From an uncultured Armatimonadota bacterium (GTDB taxonomy: Bacteria > Armatimonadota > Fimbriimonadia > Fimbriimonadales > Fimbriimonadaceae): 64,000 nucleotides of DNA. The notes beneath the pieces are model-generated. The model had not been told where the DNA came from. It did no database searches and saw nothing but the letters and a program-made list of their open reading frames with translations. Both the position numbers and the translations under genes were made by a program. Of the stretch, positions 32,007 to 40,045 are shown piece after piece (position 1 is the first letter of the stretch; each line of letters begins with the position of its first letter). The stretch lies in the NCBI GenBank assembly GCA_903899015.1, contig CAIUHP010000079.1:124001-188000 (forward strand), given 5' to 3'.

Positions 32007-33692
32007 TTAACTGAGCCGTGTTGGCAGAATTCTTAGCCGTCGGTTCGGGTCTTCACCAACGCTTTCGCTGGCGAGCCGACGTGACTCAGCGACTTGGTGC
32101 TGAACCTTCCGCACTTGAGCAGACGCTGGGCTCAAATCGTACGGTTTGCCCGATTGAAGCACAATCTCGATGCCCTGTTGGACCTCTTCCAGCGCCTTTG
32201 AATGCGCTTCATTCGGCTCCGAATCTTGCTTAAGAATCTCTTCTAAGGCAAATTCGATCTGACTGTACGTGTTCGACTTCACGACCACGGTATGAACGGG
32301 CCGACCGGCCATATCTCGCAACTTCCGAGGCTGGCTTTGATATGTTGAGCGCATCGCGACCACCGCATCGGCTTGACCAATGTCGTTGGTTATGACCGCC
32401 GGTGCTTTCTTTTCGCGGATCGCCCTCTCGAGCCTCGTCCGGTTGATACCATAGGGAAAGATACGGATGAGCGTTCGAGACTCATCTTTCACCTCCTCGC
32501 GTTGATCGGACTCTCTTGGTTCAGAATTTCCGTGAACCATACCATTCTTAACCCGTTGTCCCTTGGGCAAGTCCTCGCGAGGACGCTGAGCTTTCGCGAG
32601 AGACGGGAATCGCTTATTGAATCCTGGTTCGTTGATTTCGGCAGTTTGCTCTTCTTGAACAACCTCAACCGTTCCCGCGCCAGTTCGAACTCGGATCTCT
32701 GGACGAGGCGGAATGCCTCGCAGGATCATGTCCACCGTCTTCATTACGTTGTGATGAACCGCCAATCGATCGTAATCCAAAAGTTCAATGACGACATCAA
32801 ACGTAGGTGGCGCCTTCCGCTCTAAAACAGTCTTTTGAGTGCCTCGCCTTTGGGCTTCTGCGTCCGATAGGGTGACCGCTTGAATGCCACCAATGAGATC
32901 GGCAAGCGTCGGGTTGAGCATCAAGTTTTCCAGGGTCTGACCGTGTGCGGTACCAACCAACTGGACTCCGCGCTCAGCAATCGTCCGAGCAGCGGCCGCT
33001 TCCATTTCAGTGCCAATCTCGTCGATGACGATGACTTCCGGCATGTGGTTTTCAACCGCCTCAATCATCACGTTGTGCTGTTCCGCCGCAACTCGAACCT
33101 GCATTCGGCGCGAGTAGCCAATTCCAGGATGAGGAACATCGCCATCGCCCGCGATTTCGTTCGAGGTATCGACGATCACAACTCGTTTGAGCGCTTCGTC
33201 GGACAGTACACGGGCAACTTCGCGTAGTTTTGTCGTTTTGCCTACGCCCGGTTTGCCCAAAAGCAGAATAGACTGACCCGATCGAACGATGTCATCGATG
33301 ATGTCAATTGTCCCTTCGAGCGCTCGCCCTACACGGCACGTCAGACCGATAATTTTGGCGTGACGATTCCTAATGGCTGAAATTCGATGGAGAGTTCTTT
33401 CGATACCCGCACGGTTATCCGTGCCGAACTCACCGATCGATTTGTTGACGAAATCGATATCGTGCTCGGTAACGACTACGTCGTTAAATCTCTCCACTGA
33501 ATCGCGGTACCGAGCTTCCGCTGGGCGACCGTAATCCAGAACAACTTCGATCAGTGTTTCGAGTGCGGGACCGCGCTCCAGCCTCTCTCGAACAATGCTT
33601 GGGAGCACATCGAGGAACTGAGACAAGCCGTCAGAATGCATCGACATATAGAGTTTTACGAGGCTCAGGGCTGTCGGATCAGCCCGATACAT
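32007..33692 (-). CDS. R3H-domain AAA-type ATPase (Ycf45/SpoIIIAA-like)
   Basis: This 561-residue protein carries an N-terminal helical domain, then a secretion-ATPase-like core with Walker A (LLLGKPGVGKTTKLREVA, near 145) and Walker B (VIVIDEIGTEMEAAAARTI). RGVQLVGTAHGQTLENLM follows. The C-terminal third has the Ycf45 segment (LIRIFPYGINRTRLERAI) and the R3H single-stranded nucleic-acid-binding motif (VVVKSNTYSQIEFALEEIL). Such proteins are widespread in Cyanobacteria and spore formers (as SpoIIIAA), but their role here is unknown. The start could also be ATG at codon 16 or 18. Confidence 0.87.
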   Translation of the reverse strand: MYRADPTALSLVKLYMSMHSDGLSQFLDVLPSIVRERLERGPALETLIEVVLDYGRPAEARYRDSVERFNDVVVTEHDIDFVNKSIGEFGTDNRAGIERTLHRISAIRNRHAKIIGLTCRVGRALEGTIDIIDDIVRSGQSILLLGKPGVGKTTKLREVARVLSDEALKRVVIVDTSNEIAGDGDVPHPGIGYSRRMQVRVAAEQHNVMIEAVENHMPEVIVIDEIGTEMEAAAARTIAERGVQLVGTAHGQTLENLMLNPTLADLIGGIQAVTLSDAEAQRRGTQKTVLERKAPPTFDVVIELLDYDRLAVHHNVMKTVDMILRGIPPRPEIRVRTGAGTVEVVQEEQTAEINEPGFNKRFPSLAKAQRPREDLPKGQRVKNGMVHGNSEPRESDQREEVKDESRTLIRIFPYGINRTRLERAIREKKAPAVITNDIGQADAVVAMRSTYQSQPRKLRDMAGRPVHTVVVKSNTYSQIEFALEEILKQDSEPNEAHSKALEEVQQGIEIVLQSGKPYDLSPASAQVRKVQHQVAESRRLASESVGEDPNRRLRILPTRLS

Positions 33693-33749
33693 TCTAAGAC
33701 GCCAAGCTTGTCAAAACGGGTTCATTAAGAATCGAATATTGTCAAATTG

Positions 33750-34910
33750 TCAGTCGCCCCGAATTTCGTCCAATTTAACCTTCGCATTTCGGGTAGATCC
33801 TCGAGACCAATAAGTGACATTCACCGTCTGCCCCGCTTGCTTGGTCATCAACACCTTGTTTAGGGTGATCGTATCGTCGATACGTTGGCCATCAATCTCA
33901 AGAAGAATGTCTAATCGCTGAATGCCCGCTCGGGCGGCCGCTCCGCCGGGGGCTGTTCCGGTCAAGACGATTCCATGATCGGGGGGAATCGAACCGACCA
34001 GCTGTTGAATTCGCTCGCGCCCTTCGGGATAGAGAAGGATCTCAACGGAACGGGTGGTGTATTCCACACCGAGATCTCCATATTTCGCATAGCCATACTT
34101 CAGGATTTGATCAACGACTCTTCGAACGGTGTTCGTTGGGATGGCAAATCCGATTCCAACGCTTCCCCCGTTCCCGCTTGCGATCGCAGAATTGATTCCT
34201 ACGAGTTGTCCCGCAACGTCCGTCAACGCGCCGCCCGAGTTTCCTGGGTTAATCGCCGCATCGGTCTGAATACCGTCAATCAGAACCGAGTTTTCAAGGC
34301 CCAATGTGCGCCCTAGCGAGCTAACGACTCCGACGCTTACGGTGTTTGCGAAGCCGAGCGGATTGCCTACCGCGACCACCCATTGACCGATTTCGAGTTT
34401 GTTACTGTCCCCAACTTCAATCGGAACGAGATCCTCCGCATCAATCTTGAGTACGGCCAGGTCGGCACGGCGATCTCGTCCAATCACTTTAGCAGTGAAC
34501 GAACGCTTATCCTGGAGTCGAACTTTGACCTGCTCGACAATACTGTGCTCAGGGTCATTGGGGGTTTCGACGACATGATTGTTCGTAACAATAATTCCAT
34601 TCTTAGAGAGGATCACCCCACTTCCCTGGCCCGTCTCCCGGAGTTGCCCTTCGTCGCCAAACCACGTCTGAACATGGTTGTACTGGTCCACGCTCACTAC
34701 GGAAGGAGTGACCTTCTTTGCCGCTTCTCTAAAGTCAGCCGGCGCCGCAAGACTGGTCGATCCCATGGTGGGGATCACCGTGGCGCCCGATTTCCACTCG
34801 ATCGTCGGGCGCTCGTTTGAGGGCCGATGCATCCACCGATTCAGTTGCAGCGCACTGAAGACGCCGAGGAAGGTGGCAAACGCGATGATAAAGAATCCTG
34901 ACTTTTTCAT
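33750..34910 (-). CDS. HtrA/DegP-type serine protease with PDZ domain
   Basis: This 386-residue periplasmic protease has a signal anchor (GFFIIAFATFLGVFSAL), then a trypsin-like domain with the full triad. His is in GIIVTNNHVVET, Asp in RRADLAVLKIDAED and Ser in AAINPGNSGGALTD. One C-terminal PDZ domain (~290-375: GIVLTGTAPGGAAARAGIQR, DILLEIDGQRIDDTITLNKV) makes it DegS/HtrA-like rather than two-PDZ DegP. It degrades or senses misfolded envelope proteins. The ATG is well placed with a TATAAC box upstream. It is separated from the R3H gene by 57 bases and may be co-transcribed. Confidence 0.93.
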   Translation of the reverse strand: MKKSGFFIIAFATFLGVFSALQLNRWMHRPSNERPTIEWKSGATVIPTMGSTSLAAPADFREAAKKVTPSVVSVDQYNHVQTWFGDEGQLRETGQGSGVILSKNGIIVTNNHVVETPNDPEHSIVEQVKVRLQDKRSFTAKVIGRDRRADLAVLKIDAEDLVPIEVGDSNKLEIGQWVVAVGNPLGFANTVSVGVVSSLGRTLGLENSVLIDGIQTDAAINPGNSGGALTDVAGQLVGINSAIASGNGGSVGIGFAIPTNTVRRVVDQILKYGYAKYGDLGVEYTTRSVEILLYPEGRERIQQLVGSIPPDHGIVLTGTAPGGAAARAGIQRLDILLEIDGQRIDDTITLNKVLMTKQAGQTVNVTYWSRGSTRNAKVKLDEIRGD

Positions 34911-34981
34911 AGTGAGACTTCGCTTCAGTTATACGTTTTTGAAGCCAGTGAGGTGCCCATACCAAAGAAGATTCTCTGGGA

Positions 34982-35869
34982 TTAAATGTTCCTGGGCCAA
35001 TCGTCTTTCAGTAATCGCGAAAGTGCCCGATCCGCTAATAAGCGACCTCCGTTTTGGCATTGCGCGCAGTAGTTGGCTTCGTTGTCGGCATAGCGAATGC
35101 GTTGAACGGGTTTGCCGCAGTCGGGGCATGGCTGTCCAAATTTCCCATGGACCGAGAACTCAGGCCGAAACGCGGTGATATCACCCGCACCGGGAAAGCG
35201 ATCACTAAACTGGAGCTTTAGTCGGTCGGTCCACTCCGTAAGAACCAGTTGAGTTTTGCTAAAAAGCATCTCAACTTCTACATGCGATAAAGCAGATGTC
35301 CGCTTGAGTGGTGAGAGTCGTGCTGCATGCAAGATTTCATCCGAGTAGGCATTGCCAATGCCGCTGAACAGGAGCGGATTCGTCAGGGCATCCTTTACCG
35401 AATGGTTCTCTGCCCTGAGCGAGGTTTCAAAATCCGCGAGAATGCACGTTAGGACGTCAATGCCACCAGGATCTTGAGACTCCAAAGCGGCCTGCCCTTC
35501 AAAAATCCCTATCGACGCTCGTTTCTTAGATCCTGCCTCGGTGAGATGTAAAACTCCATTTTCAAACTGCATCGCGGCAACCGCAATTTTTCCGCCTAGC
35601 TTAGTTTCGAGCGATCCACCATCAGTCCACCGAAATCTTCCCGCGACCATTAGATGAACGACCAGGAAGAAATCATCCGAAAAATGGAGAACGATGCGCT
35701 TTCCGAGTCGAGAAACTTGGATGATTTCCTTTCCAATTAACGCGTGAACGGGAGGAGCAACGGTCCGTAAAACAAACGGCGTATAGAACTTAGCCGCCAA
35801 GAGGTTTTTACCGATGAGACGCTTTCTGAGAAGGTCAACATACAGTTCGACATCTGGCAATTCGGGCAT
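34982..35869 (-). CDS. Formamidopyrimidine-DNA glycosylase (Fpg/MutM or Nei family)
   Basis: This 295-residue base-excision repair glycosylase/AP lyase keeps the catalytic N-terminus as PELPDVELYVDLL, with Pro2/Glu3 after removal of Met. The beta-hairpin region reads LVVHLMVAGRFRW, the helix-two-turn-helix LFSGIGNAYSDEILHAARLS and a C-terminal Cys4 zinc finger CPDCGKPVQ, then YCAQCQNGG. A 24-residue basic tail extends past the finger. Whether the preferred lesion is 8-oxoG (MutM) or oxidised pyrimidines (Nei) is not clear from these motifs. It is divergent from rlmN with back-to-back leaderless-type promoters. Confidence 0.88.
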   Translation of the reverse strand: MPELPDVELYVDLLRKRLIGKNLLAAKFYTPFVLRTVAPPVHALIGKEIIQVSRLGKRIVLHFSDDFFLVVHLMVAGRFRWTDGGSLETKLGGKIAVAAMQFENGVLHLTEAGSKKRASIGIFEGQAALESQDPGGIDVLTCILADFETSLRAENHSVKDALTNPLLFSGIGNAYSDEILHAARLSPLKRTSALSHVEVEMLFSKTQLVLTEWTDRLKLQFSDRFPGAGDITAFRPEFSVHGKFGQPCPDCGKPVQRIRYADNEANYCAQCQNGGRLLADRALSRLLKDDWPRNI

Positions 35870-35875
35870 GATCGG

Positions 35876-35935
35876 ATTCTAATCTAAATGCAGGAAACAT
35901 TAAAATGGTTCTGTTTAGAGGGGCAAAGGTACAAT
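35876..35935. promoter_or_regulatory. Divergent leaderless-type promoters, fpg and rlmN
   Basis: On the minus strand TAGAAT (35876-35881) is followed by ccgatc and ATG. On the plus strand TACAAT (35930-35935) is followed by ctctag and GTG. Both spacings are exactly 6, and neither gene has room for an SD after such a start. Confidence 0.6.
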
Positions 35936-35941
35936 CTCTAG

Positions 35942-37030
35942 GTGGAGGAGTTAAAACCGAGCCTAGTAGGCATGACCCGAGAAGAGTTAACTGTTGCTCT
36001 TGGGGACCGAACGGATGCGAAGTTGCGCGTCAAGCAAATCGCGGGTCACCTCTACAGCCGCGCTGTCGATAATTTTGACGAGATGCGCGATCTCCCTCAA
36101 GCGCTGCGAGAAGAGCTAAAAACGTCGTTCCAGGTTCAACCCCTGACGGTTGCCACTCATCGGACGTCGCAGGACGGAGTCGACAAGTTGTTAGTTCACA
36201 ACGGTGACGAAGAAGTTTACGAGTGCGTCCTCCTTCCCTACGAAGACCGAGTAAGTTGCTGCATCTCTAGCCAGGTGGGTTGCCCAATGGGATGCAAATT
36301 CTGTGCCACCGGCCTGGGTGGATTTGACCGAAACCTCACTTCTGGCGAGATAGTCGGCCAGTATCTCATGCTCCAGCGACTCACTGAGAGAAGAATTTCT
36401 CATGTCGTTTTCATGGGTATGGGAGAACCGCTCTTGAACCTAAAGAACGTTGTCAAGAGCTTAAATCTCCTTCACGATGAGGTTGGACTCTCGTATCGTC
36501 ATCTCACGATCAGCACCGTTGGCCTCGTTCCGCAAATCTATGAATTAGGCGAGCTTGGGTTGCCCATCCACCTTGCGCTCTCGCTCCACTCGCCACTGGA
36601 TGAAGTGCGTAACCGCTTGATGCCCGTTAATCATAAGTGGCCGGTCGCCCAAGTCATGCAGGCGATGCGGGATTACCACAAGGCAACCGGTCGCAAAATC
36701 ACGATCGAATACTTGCTCATCAAGGGAATTACCGACACTCCTGACCAAGCCCATGAGCTGGCTCGACTCGTGAAGGGCGTTCCAAACGTCGTCAATCTCA
36801 TTCCATTCAACTGGGTTGATACCGAGCAAGGTTTTGCTCGCCCCGAACGCGAGCGAGTTCGAACGTTCCGAAGTATTTTGGCCAGCAAAGGTGTCAATAC
36901 GACCGAACGCGTTGAGCGAGGACATGAAATCGCGGCCGCGTGTGGACAACTGGCCGGACAGCATAAAGGGGCTTTCGGATTGAATCAGACCAGGAGGAAG
37001 GGCATATCTCCACTCGTTACGGTCCCTTAG
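35942..37030 (+). CDS. rlmN: 23S rRNA/tRNA adenine C2-methyltransferase RlmN
   Basis: RlmN is a radical-SAM enzyme (362 residues) that methylates A2503 of 23S rRNA and A37 of some tRNAs. The cluster motif is CPMGCKFCATGLGGFDRNL. VFMGMGEPLLN, LTISTVGLVP and LALSLHSPLDEVRNRLMPVN are the diagnostic core. The C-terminal Cys (AAACGQLAG) is the methyl-carrying residue. The GTG start is directly 6 bases after a TACAAT box. Its 3' end overlaps the re-annotated lptC start by about 25 bases, and AGGAGG for that gene lies within the rlmN codons. Confidence 0.96.
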   Translation: MEELKPSLVGMTREELTVALGDRTDAKLRVKQIAGHLYSRAVDNFDEMRDLPQALREELKTSFQVQPLTVATHRTSQDGVDKLLVHNGDEEVYECVLLPYEDRVSCCISSQVGCPMGCKFCATGLGGFDRNLTSGEIVGQYLMLQRLTERRISHVVFMGMGEPLLNLKNVVKSLNLLHDEVGLSYRHLTISTVGLVPQIYELGELGLPIHLALSLHSPLDEVRNRLMPVNHKWPVAQVMQAMRDYHKATGRKITIEYLLIKGITDTPDQAHELARLVKGVPNVVNLIPFNWVDTEQGFARPERERVRTFRSILASKGVNTTERVERGHEIAAACGQLAGQHKGAFGLNQTRRKGISPLVTVP

Positions 37031-38319
37031 CGTTCGCCCTGATTGCACTGGTAGGATGCGGTGGGCAAAAGTCGGACCGCAAGCCGCAAACGGTCACCTC
37101 GAAGGATTCCGTAAAAAAAGAAGCGGATAAACCTCAGAATATCAACATCACGGGTGGTTCCACGACTTACAAGGGCTCAAAGAACGAGAACCAGTGGACC
37201 ATTCGTTGGAAGCAAGGGCTAGCAACTCTCACGCCAACCAACACGAAATCTAACGCCTACGGCGTGCTGAACTTGGTCGATGGTGAGATCTTTCGTGAAG
37301 CTAAAATCGCTAGCAAATTCAAGGCAGATCATGGAAGTGGAGATAAGCAGAAAAGTCAGCTAACGCTCGATAACCACGTTCTAGTTCAATCTCACGACCC
37401 GGCCGTGGATCTACGTTGCGATCATATCACGTACAGTGGCAAAGACAAAGTTCTGCGTGCAGTCGGAAACATTGGAATAGAGGGAACGATCAGCACCGTA
37501 GGTACGATTAACGAAGTGTGGGCAAGCCCCGATCTGAAGAAAATTGCCACCCCAGACATGTTTTTTGATATGAAGAGACTTCCTGTTGTCGCACTCGCCG
37601 CTGCTAGTAGTCTCGCGCTTGCTCAAGTATGGACAGACCATAAGGGTCTCACCATCAACGCGAAGAGCTGGAAATACGATCAAGTCAGTGCCCAATCGGT
37701 TTCCTACAAGTTTCAAAACGGCGTCACCATTCAATCCAAATCCGAAGGACTTTCCCTTCATTCCGACCAAATGGACTTGTTGGCAATGATGAAGCCTGGC
37801 ACCAAAGCTTACGTCGTGAACCATGCGATGGCAATTAAAGATGTGAGAATCATTAAGACGCTCACGTCCCCAGCGGGAACCCAAATTACTGACATTCAAG
37901 GGCCGAAGGCAGAATATATCGCGGGAGAATCCGAAAGCACGGTCAAGATGCTTGGCCAGACGACGATAAAAAATACCGATAACGTCCAAGGGCAAAGCAT
38001 GACAGCAACCGGCTCGTCGGGGTTGGCGATCTTAGAAGCGAAAGCGAACGTTGCACAAGGCAACGGGCTTAAAAAGGCAACCCTTCACGGCCCAGTCAAG
38101 ATAGTTTTCGTTCAGAATGCGACCAAAACCGAAGTGGCTTCTCAAATTGTAGGTACTGCGTCTCAGATGATTCTTGAAAATGTTGGCAATCAGAGAAAGA
38201 TCACGCTGATAGGCTCCGTTCACGTTGTCGGTCCCGGTACGGATGAGGTCGATAATGTCAATCGCGCCGTATTCACAAAGGACGCAAAAGGTCTTTGGCA
38301 CGTCCAGGCAACCCAATAA
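37006..38319 (+). CDS. LptC-like lipoprotein continuous with LptA-like protein
   Basis: The track starts at 37264, but the frame is open upstream through a perfect lipoprotein signal (STRYGPLAFALIALVGCGG, lipobox LVGC). The best start is ATC 37006, 8 bases after AGGAGG; no ATG/GTG/TTG fits. Residues ~40-180 look like LptC (NENQWTIRWKQGLATLTP, LTLDNHVLVQSHDPAVDLRC). At about residue 185 the frame passes a T6 tract into a second signal peptide (KRLPVVALAAASSLALAQ) and an LptA/OstA-like beta domain (HSDQMDLLAMMK, KAEYIAGESESTVKMLG). One T fewer would end lptC with an ATGA overlap. It may be a true fusion, two genes joined by an indel, or slippage-regulated. Position before lptB supports LPS transport. 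Confidence 0.72.
   Translation: MSTRYGPLAFALIALVGCGGQKSDRKPQTVTSKDSVKKEADKPQNINITGGSTTYKGSKNENQWTIRWKQGLATLTPTNTKSNAYGVLNLVDGEIFREAKIASKFKADHGSGDKQKSQLTLDNHVLVQSHDPAVDLRCDHITYSGKDKVLRAVGNIGIEGTISTVGTINEVWASPDLKKIATPDMFFDMKRLPVVALAAASSLALAQVWTDHKGLTINAKSWKYDQVSAQSVSYKFQNGVTIQSKSEGLSLHSDQMDLLAMMKPGTKAYVVNHAMAIKDVRIIKTLTSPAGTQITDIQGPKAEYIAGESESTVKMLGQTTIKNTDNVQGQSMTATGSSGLAILEAKANVAQGNGLKKATLHGPVKIVFVQNATKTEVASQIVGTASQMILENVGNQRKITLIGSVHVVGPGTDEVDNVNRAVFTKDAKGLWHVQATQ
37558..37573 (+). other. T6 tract and internal restart between LptC and LptA parts
   Basis: The site reads ATG-TTTTTT-GATATGA. With five Ts the first frame would end at TGA overlapping ATG 37570 (ATGA). With seven it would stop at TGATATG. 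With six, as here, the two coding parts are joined. It is a candidate for slippage or for a sequencing indel. Confidence 0.55.
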
Positions 38320-38320
38320 G

Positions 38321-39256
38321 ATGAACCCGATAAAGTTGCTTCCGATAACCGTCCTCCTTACATCCCTTGCCGCGCAAGGAGTGGCAACTTACACGTACGA
38401 CGGCGGCCACATCGAGATTCGAAACTTTAAAGACTTGTCAGGCGACTGGACCGACGTGAAGGCGAGCGTGAATAACAAAGAAAAGCACGCTCATATCTCA
38501 GGCGAAGCAGCCAACTTTTCGCTTCCGGAAAAAGGCCTTTCGGTTACGGGAAATGTTCTTGATTTCCGATGGGCACAGGCTGATCCTAAAACCATCGAAC
38601 TCAGAGAAGGAACGATCGAAGGCAAAGCCGTCATTCACATGGATACTGAGAAAGGCTATCTGGCCAACCTCAAGTTTTCTGCAAGCAAGCACCTTCCGGC
38701 ACCCAAAGCTCCCGCGGAATTCCGAGTGAGTCAGCTTGAGACGGAAAAGATTCTCTACTCAGGACACGTCTCCCGAGGCACTCTCACGATGCCCACCGCG
38801 TGGAAGTACTCAGAGTCCGACTCGGGCGACGCCACCAAAGTGGAGGATAAGAAGACTTCCCACATCCATTTTGTACAGACCTTTAACTGCGATGCTGCCA
38901 ATGGTTTACTAGTCATTCGGCAAGGTCAAACAGGACAACTGGATCAAATCGAGTCAGGTCTTGCGGAGGGTCCAGTTCACTTTAAGTTCATTCGTGACGA
39001 GACCAATCTGGAAACCAAAGTGCTGACCCACACCAGTTACGTGGGAGTCGCAGACCGGGTTGAAATCAATATGCTCACCCAGCCGGGAACGGTAACTGCA
39101 AGCGGCCATGTTATTGTTGACGGGGATTCGAACGGCGCACTCACCAATTTCAAGGTCGACCGACTTGTCATGACTGTCAGTCCGCAGATGGAGCCGATAA
39201 GCGTTCAAATGTTCTCAGGAGTGACGACGGTCAAGTCTAAGGATGGATCACGTTGA
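38321..39256 (+). CDS. LptA/OstA-like periplasmic protein
   Basis: I start at ATG 38321, one base after the previous stop; the track start at 38225 lies inside the upstream gene. The protein has 311 residues. A signal peptide (LLPITVLLTSLAAQGVA) is followed by OstA-type beta repeats (YTYDGGHIEIRNFKDLSGDW, GTIEGKAVIHMDTEKGYL, TASGHVIVDGDSNGALTNFK). It resembles LptA, the periplasmic bridge for lipopolysaccharide, and is the second such protein in the operon. Its stop overlaps the TTG start of lptB (TTGA). Confidence 0.75.
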   Translation: MNPIKLLPITVLLTSLAAQGVATYTYDGGHIEIRNFKDLSGDWTDVKASVNNKEKHAHISGEAANFSLPEKGLSVTGNVLDFRWAQADPKTIELREGTIEGKAVIHMDTEKGYLANLKFSASKHLPAPKAPAEFRVSQLETEKILYSGHVSRGTLTMPTAWKYSESDSGDATKVEDKKTSHIHFVQTFNCDAANGLLVIRQGQTGQLDQIESGLAEGPVHFKFIRDETNLETKVLTHTSYVGVADRVEINMLTQPGTVTASGHVIVDGDSNGALTNFKVDRLVMTVSPQMEPISVQMFSGVTTVKSKDGSR

Positions 39257-40014
39257 AGATTGAAGGAATAAATTTACAGAAATCCTACCGAGGACGTCCA
39301 GTTGTTAACGGCGTTAACTTTGATATCTCGCAAGGCGAAATCGTGGGATTGCTCGGCCCTAACGGCGCAGGAAAGACAACGACCTTCTACATGACGGTCG
39401 GGCTCGTGCGTCCCTCGGGTGGCACGGTCATGTTTGACGATATCGACGTGACTAAGTGGCCGATGTATAAGCGGGCTCGTGCTGGAGTGGGTTATCTGCC
39501 TCAGGAACCGAGCGTCTTTCGAAAGCTGACCGTAGAAGATAACCTCCGTCTCGTACTTCAACTCGCGAAAAAGTCCAAGAAGGAGGCCGACGAGAAGATT
39601 GCAGAACTCGTGGAAGAACTCCACATCGGAAAAATCCTCCAAAGCACTGGCAACGTTCTCTCGGGCGGAGAACGTCGGCGCGTGGAAATTGCTCGAGCCC
39701 TGGCGGTGGAACCCAAGTTCATTCTGCTTGACGAGCCTTTCGCGGGAATTGACCCTGTCACCATTGAAGAAATTCAAGCGATACTCTTCCAGCTAAAGCA
39801 GCGCAATATCGGAGTCCTGATCACCGATCACAACGTGGGTGCCACTTTGCGAATTACGGATCGGAACTACATCCTCACAGACGGCAAGATCTTGGCTGCC
39901 GGCACGGGAGCCGAAATCTCCTCCAACGAACAGGTCCGAAAGCACTATCTTGGCCAGCAGTTCGACTTCAATGACGGCGACGACTCATCTTCAAATGGTG
40001 GTTCAAAGTCTTGA
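39253..40014 (+). CDS. lptB: LPS export ABC transporter ATPase LptB
   Basis: LptB is a cytoplasmic ATPase of 253 residues that powers lipopolysaccharide extraction by LptFG. Walker A is GLLGPNGAGKTTTFYMTVGL, the Q-loop VGYLPQEPSVFRKLTVEDN, the signature VLSGGERRRVEIARALA, Walker B FILLDEPFAGIDP and the switch His VLITDHNVGATL. A short acidic/Ser tail extends past the usual end. The start is TTG, overlapping the upstream stop. It is followed 31 bases later by the LptF/G permease. Confidence 0.95.
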   Translation: MKIEGINLQKSYRGRPVVNGVNFDISQGEIVGLLGPNGAGKTTTFYMTVGLVRPSGGTVMFDDIDVTKWPMYKRARAGVGYLPQEPSVFRKLTVEDNLRLVLQLAKKSKKEADEKIAELVEELHIGKILQSTGNVLSGGERRRVEIARALAVEPKFILLDEPFAGIDPVTIEEIQAILFQLKQRNIGVLITDHNVGATLRITDRNYILTDGKILAAGTGAEISSNEQVRKHYLGQQFDFNDGDDSSSNGGSKS

Positions 40015-40045
40015 TCCCCAATCCATGGTTTGGTGAGAACGCCCG

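Noticed and set aside
38225-38320. Track start of the second LptA-like gene
   Set aside because: Overlaps the upstream gene; the ATG at 38321 gives a normal signal peptide directly.
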